The notes: a model not told the origin generated them from the letters alone. A stretch of 64,000 bases of DNA from Ptiloglossa arizonensis (GCF_051014685.1 NW_027478592.1:186001-250000), one strand, 5' to 3'. Counted from the first letter of the stretch, positions 38,860 through 53,300 are shown. Translations and numbers: made by a program.

Positions 38860-39930
38860 GTCTGATACTCGAAACCAATAACTGCTATTGCCTAGGGCAA
38901 AAATACACATACCGTTGTAATCGGGCGAGCTTCTGCTTTCAGATGCAACAGGAATTTCTCGAGTTCGTCAATCCGTTCGCGAGGTATGGGAGTTTGAAGT
39001 TAAGGAATGGTTGAGAAACCATCAAAATTTTCGCAAGTCTGATACTCGAAACCAATAACTACAAAGGCCTAGGGGAAAAATACACATACCTTGGTAATCG
39101 GGCGAGTTTCTAATTTCAGATGCAGCAGGAATTTCTCGAGTTCGTCAATCCGTTCGCGAGATATGGGAGTTTCAAGTTAAGGAATGGTTGAGAAACCATC
39201 AAAATTTTCGCAAGTCTGATACTCGAAACCTATAACTGGAATGGCCTTGGGAGAAGCACACACACCATTGTAATCGGGCGAGTTTCTACTTTCAGATGCA
39301 ACAGGAATTTCTAGAGTTCGTCAATCCGTTCGCGAGATATGGGAGTTTGAAGTTAAGGAATGGTTGAGAAACCATCAAAATTTTCGCAAGTCTGATACTC
39401 GAAACCAGTAACTACAATGGCCTAGGTGAAAAAGACCCATACCGTTGTAATCGGGCGACTTTCTGCTTTCAGATGCAGCAGGAATTTCTCGAGTTCGTTA
39501 ATCCATTCGCGAGATATGGGAGTTTGAAGTTAAGGAATGGTTAAGGAACCATTAAAATTTTCGCAAGTCTGATACTCGAAACCAATAACTGCTATTGCCT
39601 AGGGCAAAAATACACATACCGTTGTAATCGGGCGAGCTTCTGCTTTCAGATGCAACAGGAATTTCTCGAGTTCGTCAATCCGTTCGCGAGGTATGGGAGT
39701 TTGAAGTTAAGGAATGGTTGAGAAACCATCAAAATTTTCGCAAGTCTGATACTCGAAACCAATAACTACAAAGGCCTAGGGGAAAAATACACATACCTTG
39801 GTAATCGGGCGAGTTTCTAATTTCAGATGCAGCAGGAATTTCTCGAGTTCGTCAATCCGTTCGCGAGATATGGGAGTTTGAAGTTAAGGAATGGTTGAGA
39901 AACCATCAAAATTTTCGCAAGTCTGATACT
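38860..39930 (+). repeat. Two-monomer segment repeated at 708 bp
   Basis: AATAACTGCTATTGCC at about 38879 recurs at 39587, four monomers away, with the next 350 bases in common. Shared variants include CGAGGTATGGG, CATACCTTGGTAATCGG and TTTCTAATTTCAG. The related block at 45.9-46.3 kb has this segment only once, so the extra four monomers were gained here or lost there. Confidence 0.65.
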
Positions 39931-42575
39931 CGAAACCTATAACTGCAATGGCCTAGGGGAAAAGTACACTCACCATTGTAATCGGGCGAGTTTCTACTTT
40001 CGGATGCAACAGGAATTTCTCGAGTATGTCAATCCGTTCGCGAGATATGGGAGTTCGAAGTTAAGGAATGGTTGAGAAACCATCAAAATTTTCGCTGGTC
40101 TGATACTCGAAACCTATAACTGGAATGGCCTAGGGAGAAGCACACACACCATTGTAATCGGGCGAGTTTCTACTTTCAGATGCAACAGGAATTTCTCGAA
40201 TTCGTCAATCCGTTCCCGAGATATGGGAGTTTGAAGTTAAGGAATGGTTGAGAAACCATCAAAATTTTCGCAAGTCTGATACTCGAAACCAGTAACTACA
40301 AAGGCCTAGGGGAAAAATACACATACCTTGGTAATCGGGCGAGTTTCTAATTTCAGATGCAGAGGGAATTTCTCGAGTTCGTCAATCCGTTCGCGAGATA
40401 TGGGAGTTTGAAGTTAAGGAATGGTTGAGAAACCATCAAAATTTTCGCACGTCTGATACCCGAAACCAATAACTGGAATGGCCTAGGGTAAAAATACACA
40501 TACCTTTGTAATCGGGAGTGTCTCTCCTTTCAGATGCAACAGATATTTTTCAAATTCCTCAATCCGTTCGCGAAATATCGGAGTTAGGAGTTAAGAGATG
40601 GTTGAGAAACCATCAAAATTTTCGCAATTCTGATGCTAAAAGCGAATAACTGGAATGGCCTAGGGGAAAAGTACACTCACCTTTGTAATCGGGCGAGTTT
40701 CTACTTTCAGATGCAACAGGAATTTCTCGAGTTCGTCAATCGGTTCGCGAGATATGGGAGTTAGGAGTTAAGAGATGGTTGAGAAACCATCAAAATTTTC
40801 GCAATTCTGATGCTAGAAACGAATAACTGGAATGGCCTAGGGGAAAGGTACACACACCGTTGAAATGGGGCGAGATTCTGCTTTCAGATGCAACAGGAAT
40901 TTCTCGAGTCCGTCAATCGGTTCGCGAGATATGGGAGTTTGGAGTTAAGGAATGTTTGAGAAACCATCCAGATTTTCGCAAGTCTGATACTCGAAACCAA
41001 TAATTACTATGGCCCAGGGCAAAAATACACATACTGTTGTAATCGGGAGGGTTTCTACTTTCAGGTGCAACAGAAATTTCTCGGAGCCGTCGATCCGTTC
41101 GCGAAATATAGGGGTTTGGAGTTATGGAATGGTTAAGAAACCATAAAAATTTTCGTAAGTCCTGATACTCGAAACCAATAACTACAATGGCCTAGGGGAA
41201 AAATACACACACCATTCTAATCGGGCGAGTTTCTACTTTCACATGCAGCAGGAGTTTCTCGAGTTCGTCAATCCGTTCGCGAGATATGGGAGTCTGAAGT
41301 TAAGGAATGGTTGAGAATCCATCAAAATTTTCGCACGTCTGATACTCGAAACCAATAACTACAATGGCCTAGGGGAAAAATACACATACCGTTGTAATCG
41401 GGGGAGTGTCTACTCTCAGATGCAACAGAAATTTTTCCGATTCGTCAATCCGTTCGCGAAATATCGGAGTTTGGTGTTAAGGAATGGTTGAGAAACTATC
41501 AAAATTTTCGCAAGTCTGATACTGGAAACCAATAACTACAATGGTCTACGGGAAAAGTACAAATATCATTGTAATCGGGCGAGTTTCTACTTTCAGATGC
41601 ACGGAAATTTTTCAGATTCGTCAATCCGTTCGCGAAATATCGGAGTTTGGAGTTAAGGAATGGTTGAGAAACCATAAAAATTTCCGTATGTCTGATACTC
41701 GAAACCAATAACTACAATGGCCTAGGGTAAAAATACACATACCGTTGTAATCGGGAGAGTTTATACTTTCAGATGCAACAGTAATTTTTCGGATTCGTCA
41801 ATCCGTTCGCGAAATATCGGAGTTTGGAGTAAAGGAATGGTTGAGAAACCATAAAAATTTCCGTATGTCTGATACTCGAAACCAAAAACTACTATGTCCT
41901 AGGGGAAAAATACACATACCGTTGTAATCGGGAGAGTTTATACTTTCAGATGCAACAGTAATTTTTCGGATTCGTCGATCCGTTCTCGAAATATCGGAGT
42001 TAGGAGTTAAGAGATGGTTGGGAAACCATCAAAATTTTCGCAATTCTGATGCTAGAAACGAATAACTCGAATGACCTAGGGGAAAAGTACACATAACATT
42101 GTAATGGGGCGAGTTTCTACTTTCAGATGCAGCATGAATTTCTCGAGTTCGTCAATCCGTTCGCGAGATATGGGAGTTTGAAGTTAAGGAATGGTTGAGG
42201 AACCATCAAAATTTTTGCAATTCTGATGCTAGAAACGAATAACTGCTATGGCCTAGGGGAAAAGTACACACACCATTGTAATCGGGCGAGTTTCTGCTTT
42301 CCGATGCAACAGGAATTTCTTGAGTTCGTCAATTCGTTCGCGAGATATGGGAGTTTGAAGTTAAGGAATGGTTGAGAAACCATCAAAATTTGCGCTGGTC
42401 TGATACTCGAAACCAATAACTACAAATGCCTAGGGGAAAAATACACACACCATTGGAATCGGGCGAGTTTCTACTTTCAGCTGCAGCAGGAATTTCTCGA
42501 GTTCGTCAATCGGTTCGCGAGATATGGGAGTTTGAAGTTAAGGACTGGTTGAGAATCCTTCAAAATTCTCGCAAG

Positions 42576-45500
42576 TCTGATACTCGAAACCAATAACTGG
42601 AATGGCCTAGGGGAAAAGTACACACACCATTGTAATCGGGCGAGTTTCCACTTTCAGATGCAACAGGTATTTCTCGAGTTCGTCAATCCGTTCGCGAGAT
42701 AAGACAGTTTGATGTTAAGGAATCGTTGAGAAATCGTCAAAATTTTCGCAAGTCTGATGCTCGAATCCAATAACTACAAAGGCCTAGGGGAAAAATACAC
42801 AGCTTTGTAATCGGGCGTGTTTCTACTTTCAGATGCAACAGGAATTTCTCGAGTTCGTCAATCCGTTCGCGCGATATGGGAGTTTGAAGTTAAGGAATGG
42901 TTGAGGAACCATCAAAATTTTCGCAAGTCTGATACTCGAAACCAATAACTGGAATGGCCTAGGGGAAAAGTACACACACCATTGTAATCGGGCGAGTTTC
43001 TACTTTCAGATGCAACAGGAATATCTCGAGTTCGTCAATCCGTTCGCGAGATATGGGAGTTTGAAGTTAAGGAATGGTCGAGAAACCATCAAAATTTTCG
43101 CAATTCTGATACTCGAAACCAATAACTGGAATGGCCTAGGGGAAAAGAACACACACCATTGTAATCGGGCGAGTTTCTACTTTCAGATGCAACAGGAATA
43201 TCTCGAGTTCGTCGATCCGTTCGCCAGATATGGGAGTTTGAAGTTAAGGAATGGTTGAGAAACCATCAAAATTTTCGCAAGTTTGATACTCGAAACCAAT
43301 AACTACAAAGGCCTAGGGGTAAAATACACAAACCGTTGTAATCGGGCGAGTTTCTACCTTCAGATGCAACAGGAATTTCTCGAGTTCGTCAATCCGTTCG
43401 CGAGATATGGGAGTTTGGAGTTAAGAGACGGTTGAGAAACCATCAAAATTTTCGCAATTCTGATGCTAGAAACGAATAACTGGAATGGCCAAGGGGAAAA
43501 GAACACACACCATTGTATTCGGGCGAGTTTCTACTTTCAGATGCAACAGGAATATCTCGAGTTCGTCGATCCGTTCGCCAGATATGGGAGTTTGAATTTA
43601 AGGAATGGTTGAGAAACCATCAAAATTTTCGCAAGTTTGATACTCGAAACCAATAACTACAAAGGCCTAGGGTTAAAATACACAAACCCTTGCAATCGGG
43701 CGAGTTTCTACTTTCAGATGCAACAGGGATTTTTCGGATTCATCAATCCGCTCGCGAGATATGGCAGTTTGAAGTTAAGGAATGGTTGAGAAACCATCAA
43801 AATTTTCGCTGGTCTGATACTCGAAACCAATAACTGGAATGGCCTAGGGAGAAGCACACACACCATTGTAATCGGGCGAGTTTCCACTTTCAGATGCAAC
43901 AGGTATTTCTCGAGTTCGTCAATCCGTTCGCGAGATAAGACAGTTTGATGTTAAGGAATCGTTGAGAAATCGTCAAAATTTTCGCAAGTCTGATGCTCGA
44001 AACCAATAACTACAAAGGCCTAGGGGAAAAATACACAGCTTTGTAATCGGGCGTGTTTCTACTTTCAGATGCAACAGGAATTTCTCGAGTTCGTCAATCC
44101 GTTCGCGCGATATGGGAGTTTGAAGTTAAGGAATGGTTGAGGAACCATCAAAATTTTCGCAAGTCTGATACTCGAAACCAATAACTGGAATGGCCTAGGG
44201 AGAAGCACACACACCATTGTAATCGGGCGAGTTTCTGCTTTCAGATGCAGCAGGAATTTCTCGAGTTCGTCAATCCGTTCGCGAGATATGGAAGTTTGAA
44301 GTTAAGGAATGGTTAAGGAACAATCAAAATTTTCGCAAGTCTGATACTCGAAACCAATAACTACAAAGGCCTAGGGGAAAAGTACACACACCATTGTAAT
44401 CGCGCGAGTTTCTACTTTCAGATGCAACAGGAATTTCTCGAGTTTGTCAATCCGTTCGCGAGATACGGGAGTTTGGAGTTAAGAGACGTTTGAGAAACCA
44501 TCAAAATTTTCGCAAGTCTGATACTCGAAACCAATGACTGGAATGGCCCAGGGGAAAAGTACACACACCATTGTAATCGGGCGAGTTTCTACTTTCAGAT
44601 GCAACAGGAATTTCTCGAGATCGTCAATCCGTTCGCGAGATATGGGAGTGTGAAGTTAAGGAATGGTTGAGGAACCATCAAAATATTCGCAAGTCTGATA
44701 CTCGAAACCAATAACTGGAATGGCCTAGGGAGAAGCACACACACCATTGTAATCGGGCGAGTTTCTACTTTCAGATGCAACAGGAATTTCTCGAGATCGT
44801 CAATCCGTTCGCGAGATATGGGAGTGTGAAGTTAAGGAATGGATGAGAAACCATTAAAATTTTCGCAAGTCTGATACTCGAGACCAACAACTACAATGAC
44901 CTAGCGGAAAAATACACAGACCGTTGTAATCGGGCGAGTACCTGCTTTCAGATGCAACAGGAACTTCTCGAGATCGTCAATCCGTTCGCGAGATGTGGGA
45001 GTTTCAAGTTAAGGAATGGTTGAGAAACCATCAAAATTTTCGCAAGTCTGATTCTCGAAACCAATAACTGGAATGGCCTAGGGGAAAAGTACACACACCA
45101 TTGTAATCGGGCGAGTTTCTACTTTCAGATGCAACAGGAATATCTCGAGTTCGTCAATCCGTTCGCGAGATATGGGAGTTTGAAGTTACGGAATGTTTGA
45201 GAAAACATCAAAATTTTCGCAAGTCTGATACTCGAAACCAATGACTGGAATGGCCCAGGGGAAAAGTACACACACCATTGTAATCGGGCGAGTTTCTACT
45301 TTCAGATGCAACAGGAATTTCTCGAGATCGTCAATCCGTTCGCGAGATATGGGAGTTAAAAGTTAAGGAATGGATGAGAAACCATCAAAATTTTCGCAAG
45401 TCTAATACTCGAAACCAACAACTACAATGACCTAGCGGAAAAATACACAGACCGTTGTAATCGGGCGAGTATCTGCTTTCAGATGCAACAGGAACTTCTC

Positions 45501-46830
45501 GAGATCGTCAATCCGTTCGCGAGATATGGGAGTGTGAAGTTAAGGAATGGTTGAGAAACCATCAAATTTTTCGCAAGTCTGATACTTGAAACCAATAACT
45601 ACTATGGCCTAGGGCAAAAATACACATACCACTGTAATCGGGCGAGTCTCTGCTTTCAGATGCAACAGGAAATTCTCGAGTTCGTCAATCCGTTCGCGAG
45701 ATAAGGTAGTTTGAAATTAAGTAATGGTTGAGAAACCATCAAAATTTTCGCAATTCTGATTCTCGAAACCAATAACTGGAATGGCCTAGGGGAAAAGAAC
45801 ACACACCGTTGTAATCGGGAGAGTTCCTACTTTCAGATGCAACAGGAATTTCTCCAGTTCGTCAATCCGTTCGCGAGATGTGGGAGTTTGAAATTAAGGA
45901 ATGGTTGAGAAAGCATCGAAATCTTCGCAAGTCTGATACTCGAAACCAATAACTGCTATTGCCTAGGGCAAAAATACACATACCGTTGTAATCGGGCGAG
46001 CTTCTGCTTTCAGATGCAACAGGAATTTCTCGAGTTCGTCAATCCGTTCGCGAGGTATGGGAGTTTGAAGTTAAGGAATGGTTGAGAAACCATCAAAATT
46101 TTCGCAAGTCTGATACTCGAAACCAATAACTACAAAGGCCTCGGGGAAAAATACACATACCTTGGTAATCGGGCGAGTTTCTAATTTCAGATGCAGCAGG
46201 AATTTCTCGAGTTCGTCAATCCGTTCGCGAGATATGGGAGTTTGAAGTTAAGGAATGGTTGAGAAACCATCAAAATTTTCGCAAGTCTGATACTCGAAAC
46301 CTATAACTGCAATGGCCTAGGGGAAAAGTACACTCACCATTGTAATCGGGCGAGTTTCTACTTTCGGATGCAACAGGAATTTCTCGAGTATGTCAATCCG
46401 TTCGCGAGATATGGGAGTTCGAAGTTAAGGAATGGTTGAGAAACCATCAAAATTTTCGCTGGTCTGATACTCGAAACCTATAACTGGAATGGCCTAGGGA
46501 GAAGCACACACACCATTGTAATCGGGCGAGTTTCTACTTTCAGATGCAACAGGAATTTCTCGAATTCGTCAATCCGTTCCCGAGATATGGGAGTTTGAAG
46601 TTAAGGAATGGTTGAGAAACCATCAAAATTTTCGCAAGTCTGATACTCGAAACCAGTAACTACAAAGGCCTAGGGGAAAAATACACATACCTTGGTAATC
46701 GGGCGAGTTTCTAATTTCAGATGCAGAGGGAATTTCTCGAGTTCGTCAATCCGTTCGCGAGATATGGGAGTTTGAAGTTAAGGAATGGTTGAGAAACCAT
46801 CAAAATTTTCGCACGTCTGATACCCGAAAC
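42576..46830 (+). repeat. Block of B-type monomers inside domain C
   Basis: This block reproduces 35.85-40.46 kb in the same order but with rearrangements. A first part at 42576-43879 matches 35850-37153. A second pass over the GATAAGACAG monomers starts at 43894, offset 1236 from 42658. 44.82-45.95 kb matches 37.75-38.88 kb at an offset of 7071. 45.95-46.83 kb matches 39.59-40.46 kb. The four monomers between the last two sources are absent. Copying by unequal exchange or replication-based repair is the simplest reading. Confidence 0.7.
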
Positions 46831-46859
46831 CAATAACTGGAATGGCCTAGGGGAAAGGT

Positions 46860-47600
46860 ACACACACCGTTGACATGGGGCGAGATTCTGCTTTCAGATG
46901 CAACAGGAATTTCTCGAGTCCGTCAATCGGTTCGCGAGATATGGGAGTTTGGAGTTAAGGAATGTTTGAGAAACCATCCAGATTTTCGCAAGTCTGATAC
47001 TCGAAACCAATAATTACTATGGCCCAGGGCAAAAATACACATACTGTTGTAATCGGGAGGGTTTCTACTTTCAGGTGCAACAGAAATTTCTCGGAGCCGT
47101 CGATCCGTTCGAGAAATATAGGGGTTTGGAGTTATGGAATGGTTAAGAAACCATAAAAATTTTCGTAAGTCCTGATACTCGAAACCAATAACTACAATGG
47201 CCTAGGGGAAAAATACACACACCATTCTAATCGGGCGAGTTTCTACTTTCACATGCAGCAGGAGTTTCTCGAGTTCGTCAATCCGTTCGCGAGATATGGG
47301 AGTCTGAAGTTAAGGAATGGTTGAGAATCCATCAAAATTTTCGCACGTCTGATACTCGAAACCAATAACTACAATGGCCTAGGGGAAAAATACACATACC
47401 GTTGTAATCGGGGGAGTGTCTACTCTCAGATGCAACAGAAATTTTTCCGATTCGTCAATCCGTTCGCGAAATATCGGAGTTTGGTGCTAAGGAATGGTTG
47501 AGAAACTATCAAAATTTTCGCAAGTCTGATACTGGAAACCAATAACTACAATGGTCTACGGGAAAAGTACAAATATCGTTGTAATCGGGCGAGTTTCTAC
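46860..47600 (+). repeat. Copy of 40.85-41.58 kb
   Basis: This region follows 40.85-41.58 kb closely, sharing GGAAAGGTACACACACCGTTG, TTTCGTAAGTCCTGATAC with its extra C, TGGTCTACGGGAAAAG and a shortened ATGCACGG monomer start. It lies directly against the end of the B-type block. In the source array two additional monomers (40.47-40.83 kb) sit between the corresponding parts, so they were skipped. Confidence 0.7.
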
Positions 47601-47659
47601 TTTCAGATGCACGGCAATTTTTCGGATTCGTCAATCCGTTCGCGAGATATGGGAGTTTG

Positions 47660-49860
47660 AAGTTAAGGAATGGTTGAGAAACCATCAAAATTTTCGCAAG
47701 TCTGATACTCGAAACCAATAACTAGAATGGCCAATGGTAAAAATACACATACCCTTGTAATCGGGAGAGTTTCTACTTTCACATGCAACAGAAACTTTCG
47801 GATTCGTCAATCCGTTCGCGAAATATCGGAGTGTGGAGTAAAGGAATGGTTGAGAAACCATCAAAATTTTCGCAAGTCTCATACACGAAACCAATAACTA
47901 CTATGGCCTAGGGCAAAAATACACATACCGTTGCCATCGGGCGACTTTCTGCTTTCAGATGCAGCAGGAATTTCTCTTGTTCGTCAATCCGTTCGCGAGA
48001 TATGGGAGTTTGAAGTTAAGGAATGGTTAAGGAACCATCCAAATTTTCGCAATTCTGATGCTAGAAACGAATAACTGGAATGGCCTAGGGGAAGAGTACA
48101 CACACCATTGTAATCGGGCGATTTTCTACTTTCCGATGCAACAGGAATTTCTCGAGTTCGTCAATCGGTTCGCGAGATATGGGAGTTAGGAGTTAAGAGC
48201 TGGTTGAGAAACCATCAAAATTTTCGCAATTCTGATTATAGAAACGAATGACTGGAATGGCCTAGGGGAAAAGTACACACACCATTGTAATCGGGCGAGT
48301 TTCTACTTTCAGATGCAACCGGAATTTCTCGAGTTCGTCAATCCGTTCGCGAGATATGGGAGTTTGAAGTTAAGGAATGGTTGAGGAACCATCAAAATTT
48401 TCGCAATTCTGATGCTAGAAACGAATAACTGCAATGGCCTAGGGGAAAAGTACATACACCGTTGTAATCGGGCGAGTTTCTGCTTTCCGATGCAACAGGA
48501 ATTTCTTGAGTTCGTCAATTCGTTCGCGAGATATGGGAGTTTGAAGTTAAGGAATGGTTGAGAAACCATCAAAATTTGCGCTGGTCTGATACTCGAAACC
48601 AATAACTACAAAGGCCTAGGGGAAAAATACACACACCATTGGAATCGGGCGAGTTTCTACTTTCAGCTGCAGCAGGAATTTCTCGAGTTCGTCAATCGGT
48701 TCGCGAGATATGGGAGTTTGAAGTTAAGGAATGGTTGAGAATCCATCAAAATTCTCGCAAGTCTGATACTCGAAACCAATAACTGGAATGGCCTAGGGGA
48801 AAAGTACACACGCCATTGTAATCGGGCGATTTTCTACTTTCCGATGCAACAGGAATTTCTCGAGTTCGTCAATCGTTTCGCGAGATATGGGAGTTAGGAG
48901 TTAAGAGCTGGTTGAGAAACCAACAAAATTTTCGCAATTCTGATGATAGAAACAAATGACTGGAATGGCCTAGGGGAAAAGTACACACACCATTGTAATC
49001 GGGCGAGTTTCTACTATCAGATGCAACCGGAATTTCTCAAGTTCGTCAATCCGTTCGCGAGATATGGGAGTTTGAAGTTAAGGAATGGTTGAGAAACCAT
49101 CAAAATTTTCGCAATTCTGATACTCGAAACCAATAACTGGAGTGGCCTAGGGAAAAGTACACAAACCATTGGAATCGGGCGAGTTTCTACTTTCAGATGC
49201 AACAGGAATTTCTCGAGTTCGTCAATCGGTTCGCGAGATATGGGAGTTTGAATTTAAGAGATGGTTGAGAAACAATCAAAATTTTCGCAAGGCTGATACT
49301 CGAAACCAATAACTGCTATGCCCTAGGACAAAAATACACGCACCGTTGTAATCGAGCGAGTTTCTGCTTTCAGATGCAACACGAATTTCTCGAGTTCGTC
49401 AATCCGTTCGCGAGATACGGGAGTCTGAAGTTAAGGAATGCTTGAGAAACCATCAAAATTTTCGCTGGTCTGATACTCGAAACCAATAACTAGAATGGCC
49501 AATGGTGAAAATACACATACCCTTGTAATCGGGAGAGTTTCTACTTTCAGATGCAACAGAAATTTTTCGGATTCGTCAATCCGTTCGCGAAATACCGGAG
49601 TGTGGAGTAAAGGAATGGTTGAGAAACCATCAAAATTTTCGCAAGTCTCATACACGAAACCAATAACTACTATGGCATAGGGCAAAAATACACATACCGT
49701 TGCCATCGGGCGACTTTCTGCTTTCAGATGCAGCGGGAATTTCTCTTGTTCGGCAATCCGTTCGCGAGATATGGGAGTTTGAAGTTAAGGAATGGTTAAG
49801 GAACCATCCAAATTTTCGCAATTCTGATGCTAGAAACGAATAACTGGAATGGCCTAGGGG
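47660..49860 (+). repeat. HOR segments: 10-monomer pair and nested 4-monomer pair
   Basis: GGCCAATGGT, GTTGCCATCGGGCGAC and CTCTTGTTCG variants occur at 47.7-48.05 kb and again at 49.5-49.83 kb, about 1770 bases apart. Between them a 708 bp unit repeats: the GGGCGATTTTC monomer with TAAGAGCTGG occurs near 48115 and 48825, and the ATGCAACCGG monomer near 48312 and 49020. These are fully satellite, and the reverse-strand frames here are shadows of the repeat. Confidence 0.65.
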
Positions 49861-50309
49861 AAGAGTACACACACCATTGTAATCGGGCGAGTTTCTACTT
49901 TCAGATGCAACAGGAATTTCTCGAGTTCGTCAATCCGTTCGCGAGATATGGGAGTTTGAAGTTAAGGAATGGTTGAGAAACCATCAAAATTTTCGCTGGT
50001 CTGATACTCGAAACCAATAACTGGAATTGCCTAGGGGAAATGTACACACACCATTGTAATCGGGCGAGTTTCTACTTTCACATGCAACAGGAGTTTCTCG
50101 AGTTCGTCAATCCGTTCGCGAGATATGGGAGTCTGAATTTAAGGAATGGTTGAGAAGCTATCAAAATTTTCGCTGGTCTGATATTCGAATCCAATAACAG
50201 GAATGGCCTAGGGGAAAAGTACACACACCATTGTAATCGGGCGAGTTTCTGCTTTCAGATGCAACACGAATTTCTCGAGTTCGTCAATCCGTTCGCGAGA
50301 TATGGGAGT

Positions 50310-53300
50310 CTGAAGTTAAGGAATGCTTGAGAAACCATCAAAATTTTCGCTGGTCTGATACTCGAAACCAACAACTACTATGGCCTAGGGGAAAAATACA
50401 CACAACATTCTAATCGGGCGAGTTTCTACTTTCAGATGCAACAGGAGTTTCTCGAGTTCGACAATCCGTTCGCGAGATATGGGAGTCTGAAGTTAAGGAA
50501 TGGTTGAGAATCCATCAAAATTTTCGCACGTCCGATACCCGAAACCAATAACTGGAATGGCCTAGGGAAAAATACACATACCGTTGTAATCCGGAGTGTC
50601 TCTCCTTTCAGATGCAACAGAAATTTTTCAAATTCCTCAATCCGTTCGCGAAATATCAGAGTTAGGAGTTAAGAGATGGTTGAGAAACCATCAAAATTTT
50701 CGCAATTCTGATGCTAAAAGCGAATATCTGGAATGGCCTAGGGGAAAAGTACACTCACCATTGTAATCGGGCGAGTTTCTACTTTCAGATGCAACAGGAA
50801 TTTCTCGAGTTCGTCAATCGGTTCGCGAGATATGGGAGTTAGGATTTAAGAGATGGTTGAGAAACCATCAAAATTTTCGCAATTCTGATGCTAGAAACGA
50901 ATAACTGGAATAGCCTAGGGGAAAGGTACACACACCGTTGTAATGGGGCGAGATTCTGCTTTCAGATGCAACAGGAATTTCTCGAGTTCGTCAATCCGTT
51001 CGCGAGATATGGGAGTCTGAAGTTAAGGAATGGTTGAGTAACCATCAAAATTTTCGCACGTCTGATACCCGAAACCAATAACTGGAATGGCCTAGGGTAA
51101 AAATACACATACCTTTGTAATCGGGAGTGTCTCTCCTTTCAGATGCAACAGATATTTTTCAAATTCCTCAATCCGTTCGCGAAATATCGGAGTTAGGAGT
51201 TAAGAGATGGTTGAGAAACCATCAAAATTTTCGCAATTCTGATGCTAAAAGCGAATAACTGGAATGAACTAGGGGAAAAGTACACTCACAATTGTAATCG
51301 GGCGAGATTCTGCTTTCAGATGCAAAAGGAATTTCTCGAGTTCGTCAATCCGTTCGCGAGATTTGGGAGTTTGAAGTTAAGGAATGGTTGAGAAACCATC
51401 AAAATTTTCGCAAGTCTGATACTCGAAACCAATAACTGGAATGGCCTAGGGGAAAAGTACACACATCATTGGAATCGGGCGAGTTTCTACTTTCAGATGC
51501 AACAGGAATTTCTCGAGTTCGTCAATCGGTTCGCGAGATATGGGAGTTAGGAGTTAACAGATGGTTGAGAAACCATCAAAATTTTCGCAATTCTAATGCT
51601 AGAAACGAATAACTGCAATGCCCTAGGAGAAAAGTACACATAACATTGTAATCGGGCGAGTTTCTACTTTCAGATGCAACAGGAATTTCTCGAGTTCGTC
51701 AATCGGTTCGCGAGATATGGGAGCTAGGAGTTAAGAGATGCTTGAGAAACCATCAAAATTTTCGCAATTCTGATGCTAGAAACGAATAACTGCAATGGCC
51801 TAGGGGAAAAGTACACAGAAGATTGTAATGGGGCGAGTTTCTACTTTCAGATGCAGCATGAATTTCTCGAGTTCGTCAATCCGTTCGCGAGATATGGGAG
51901 TTTGAAGTTAAGGAATGGATGAGGAACCATCAAAATTTTCGCAATTCTGATGCTAGAAACGAATAACTGCAATGGCCTAGGGGAAAAGTACACACACCAT
52001 TGTAATCGGGCGAGTTTCTACTTTCAGATGCAACCGGAATTTCTCGAGTTCGTCAATATGTTCGCGAGATATGGGAGTTTGAAGTTAAGGAATGGTTGAG
52101 AAACCATTAAAATTTTCGCAAGTCTGATACTCGAAACCAATAACTGGAGTGGCCTAGGGAAAAGTACACACACCATTGGAATCGGGCGAGTTTCTACTTT
52201 CAGATGCAACAGGAATTTCTCGAGTTCGTCAATCGGTTCGCGAGATATGGGAGTTTGAAGTTAAGAGATGGTTGAGAAACAATCAAAATTTTCGCTGGTC
52301 TGATACTCGAAACCAACAACTACTATGGCCTAGGGGAAAAATACACACAACATTCTAATCGGGCGAGTTTCTACTTTCAGATGCAACAGGAGTTTCTCGA
52401 GTTCGTCAATCCGTTCGCGAGATATGGGAGTCTGAAGTTAAGGAATGGTTGAGAAGCCATCAAAATTTTCGCACGTCCGATACCCGAAACCAATAACTGG
52501 AATGGCCTAGGGAAAAATACACATACCGTTGTAATCGGGAGTGTCTCTCCTTTCAGATGCAACAGAAATTTTTCAAATTCCTCAATCCGTTCGCGAAATA
52601 TCGGAGTTAGGAGTTAAGAGATGGTTGAGAAACCATCAAAATTTTCGCAATTCTGATGCTAAAAGCGAATATCTGGAATGGCCTAGGGGAAAAGTACACT
52701 CACCATTGTAATCGGGCGAGTTTCTACTTTCAGATGCAACAGGAATTTCTCGAGTTCGTCAATCGGTTCGCGAGATATGGGAGTTAGGAGTTAAGAGATG
52801 GTTGAGAAACCATCAAAATTTTCGCAATTCTGATGCTAGAAACGAATAACTGGAATAGCCTAGGGGAAAGGTACACACACCGTTGTAATGGGGCGAGATT
52901 CTGCTTTCAGATGCAACAGGAATTTCTCGAGTTCGTCAATCCGTTCGCGAGATATGGGAGTCTGAAGTTAAGGAATTGTTGAGTATCCATCAAAATTTTC
53001 GCACATCTGATACCCGAAACCAATAACTGGAATGGCCTAGGGTAAAAATACACATACCTTTGTAATCGGGAGTGTCTCTCCTTTCAGATGCAACAGATAT
53101 TTTTCAAATTCCTCAATCCGTTCGCGAAATATCGGAGTTAGGAGTTAAGAGATGGTTAAGAAACCATCAAAATTTTCGCAATTCTGATGCTAAAAGCGAA
53201 TAACTGGAATGGCCTAGGGGAAAAGTACACTCACAATTGTAATCGGGCGAGTTTCTACTTTCAGATGCAACAGGAATTTCTCGAGTTCGTCAATCGGTTC

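Larger units (their letters stand above)
23726..40500 (+). repeat. Satellite domain B (GATATGGGAG-type monomers)
   Basis: About 95 monomers, mostly ATGCAACAGGAATTTCTCGAG with GATATGGGAGTTTGAAG, GGTTGAGAAACC, CGCAAGTCTG, AACTGGAATGG and TACACACACCATTG. The CpG of the CENP-B-like core is mostly changed to CA (CCATTG). Several 82-codon open frames here result from TGG TTG A changing to TGG TCG A, which removes the in-frame TGA at monomer 70-72. They are chance products and not genes. The domain contains the 1944 bp and 2301 bp HOR duplications. No non-satellite DNA was seen. The edges are approximate. Confidence 0.72.
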
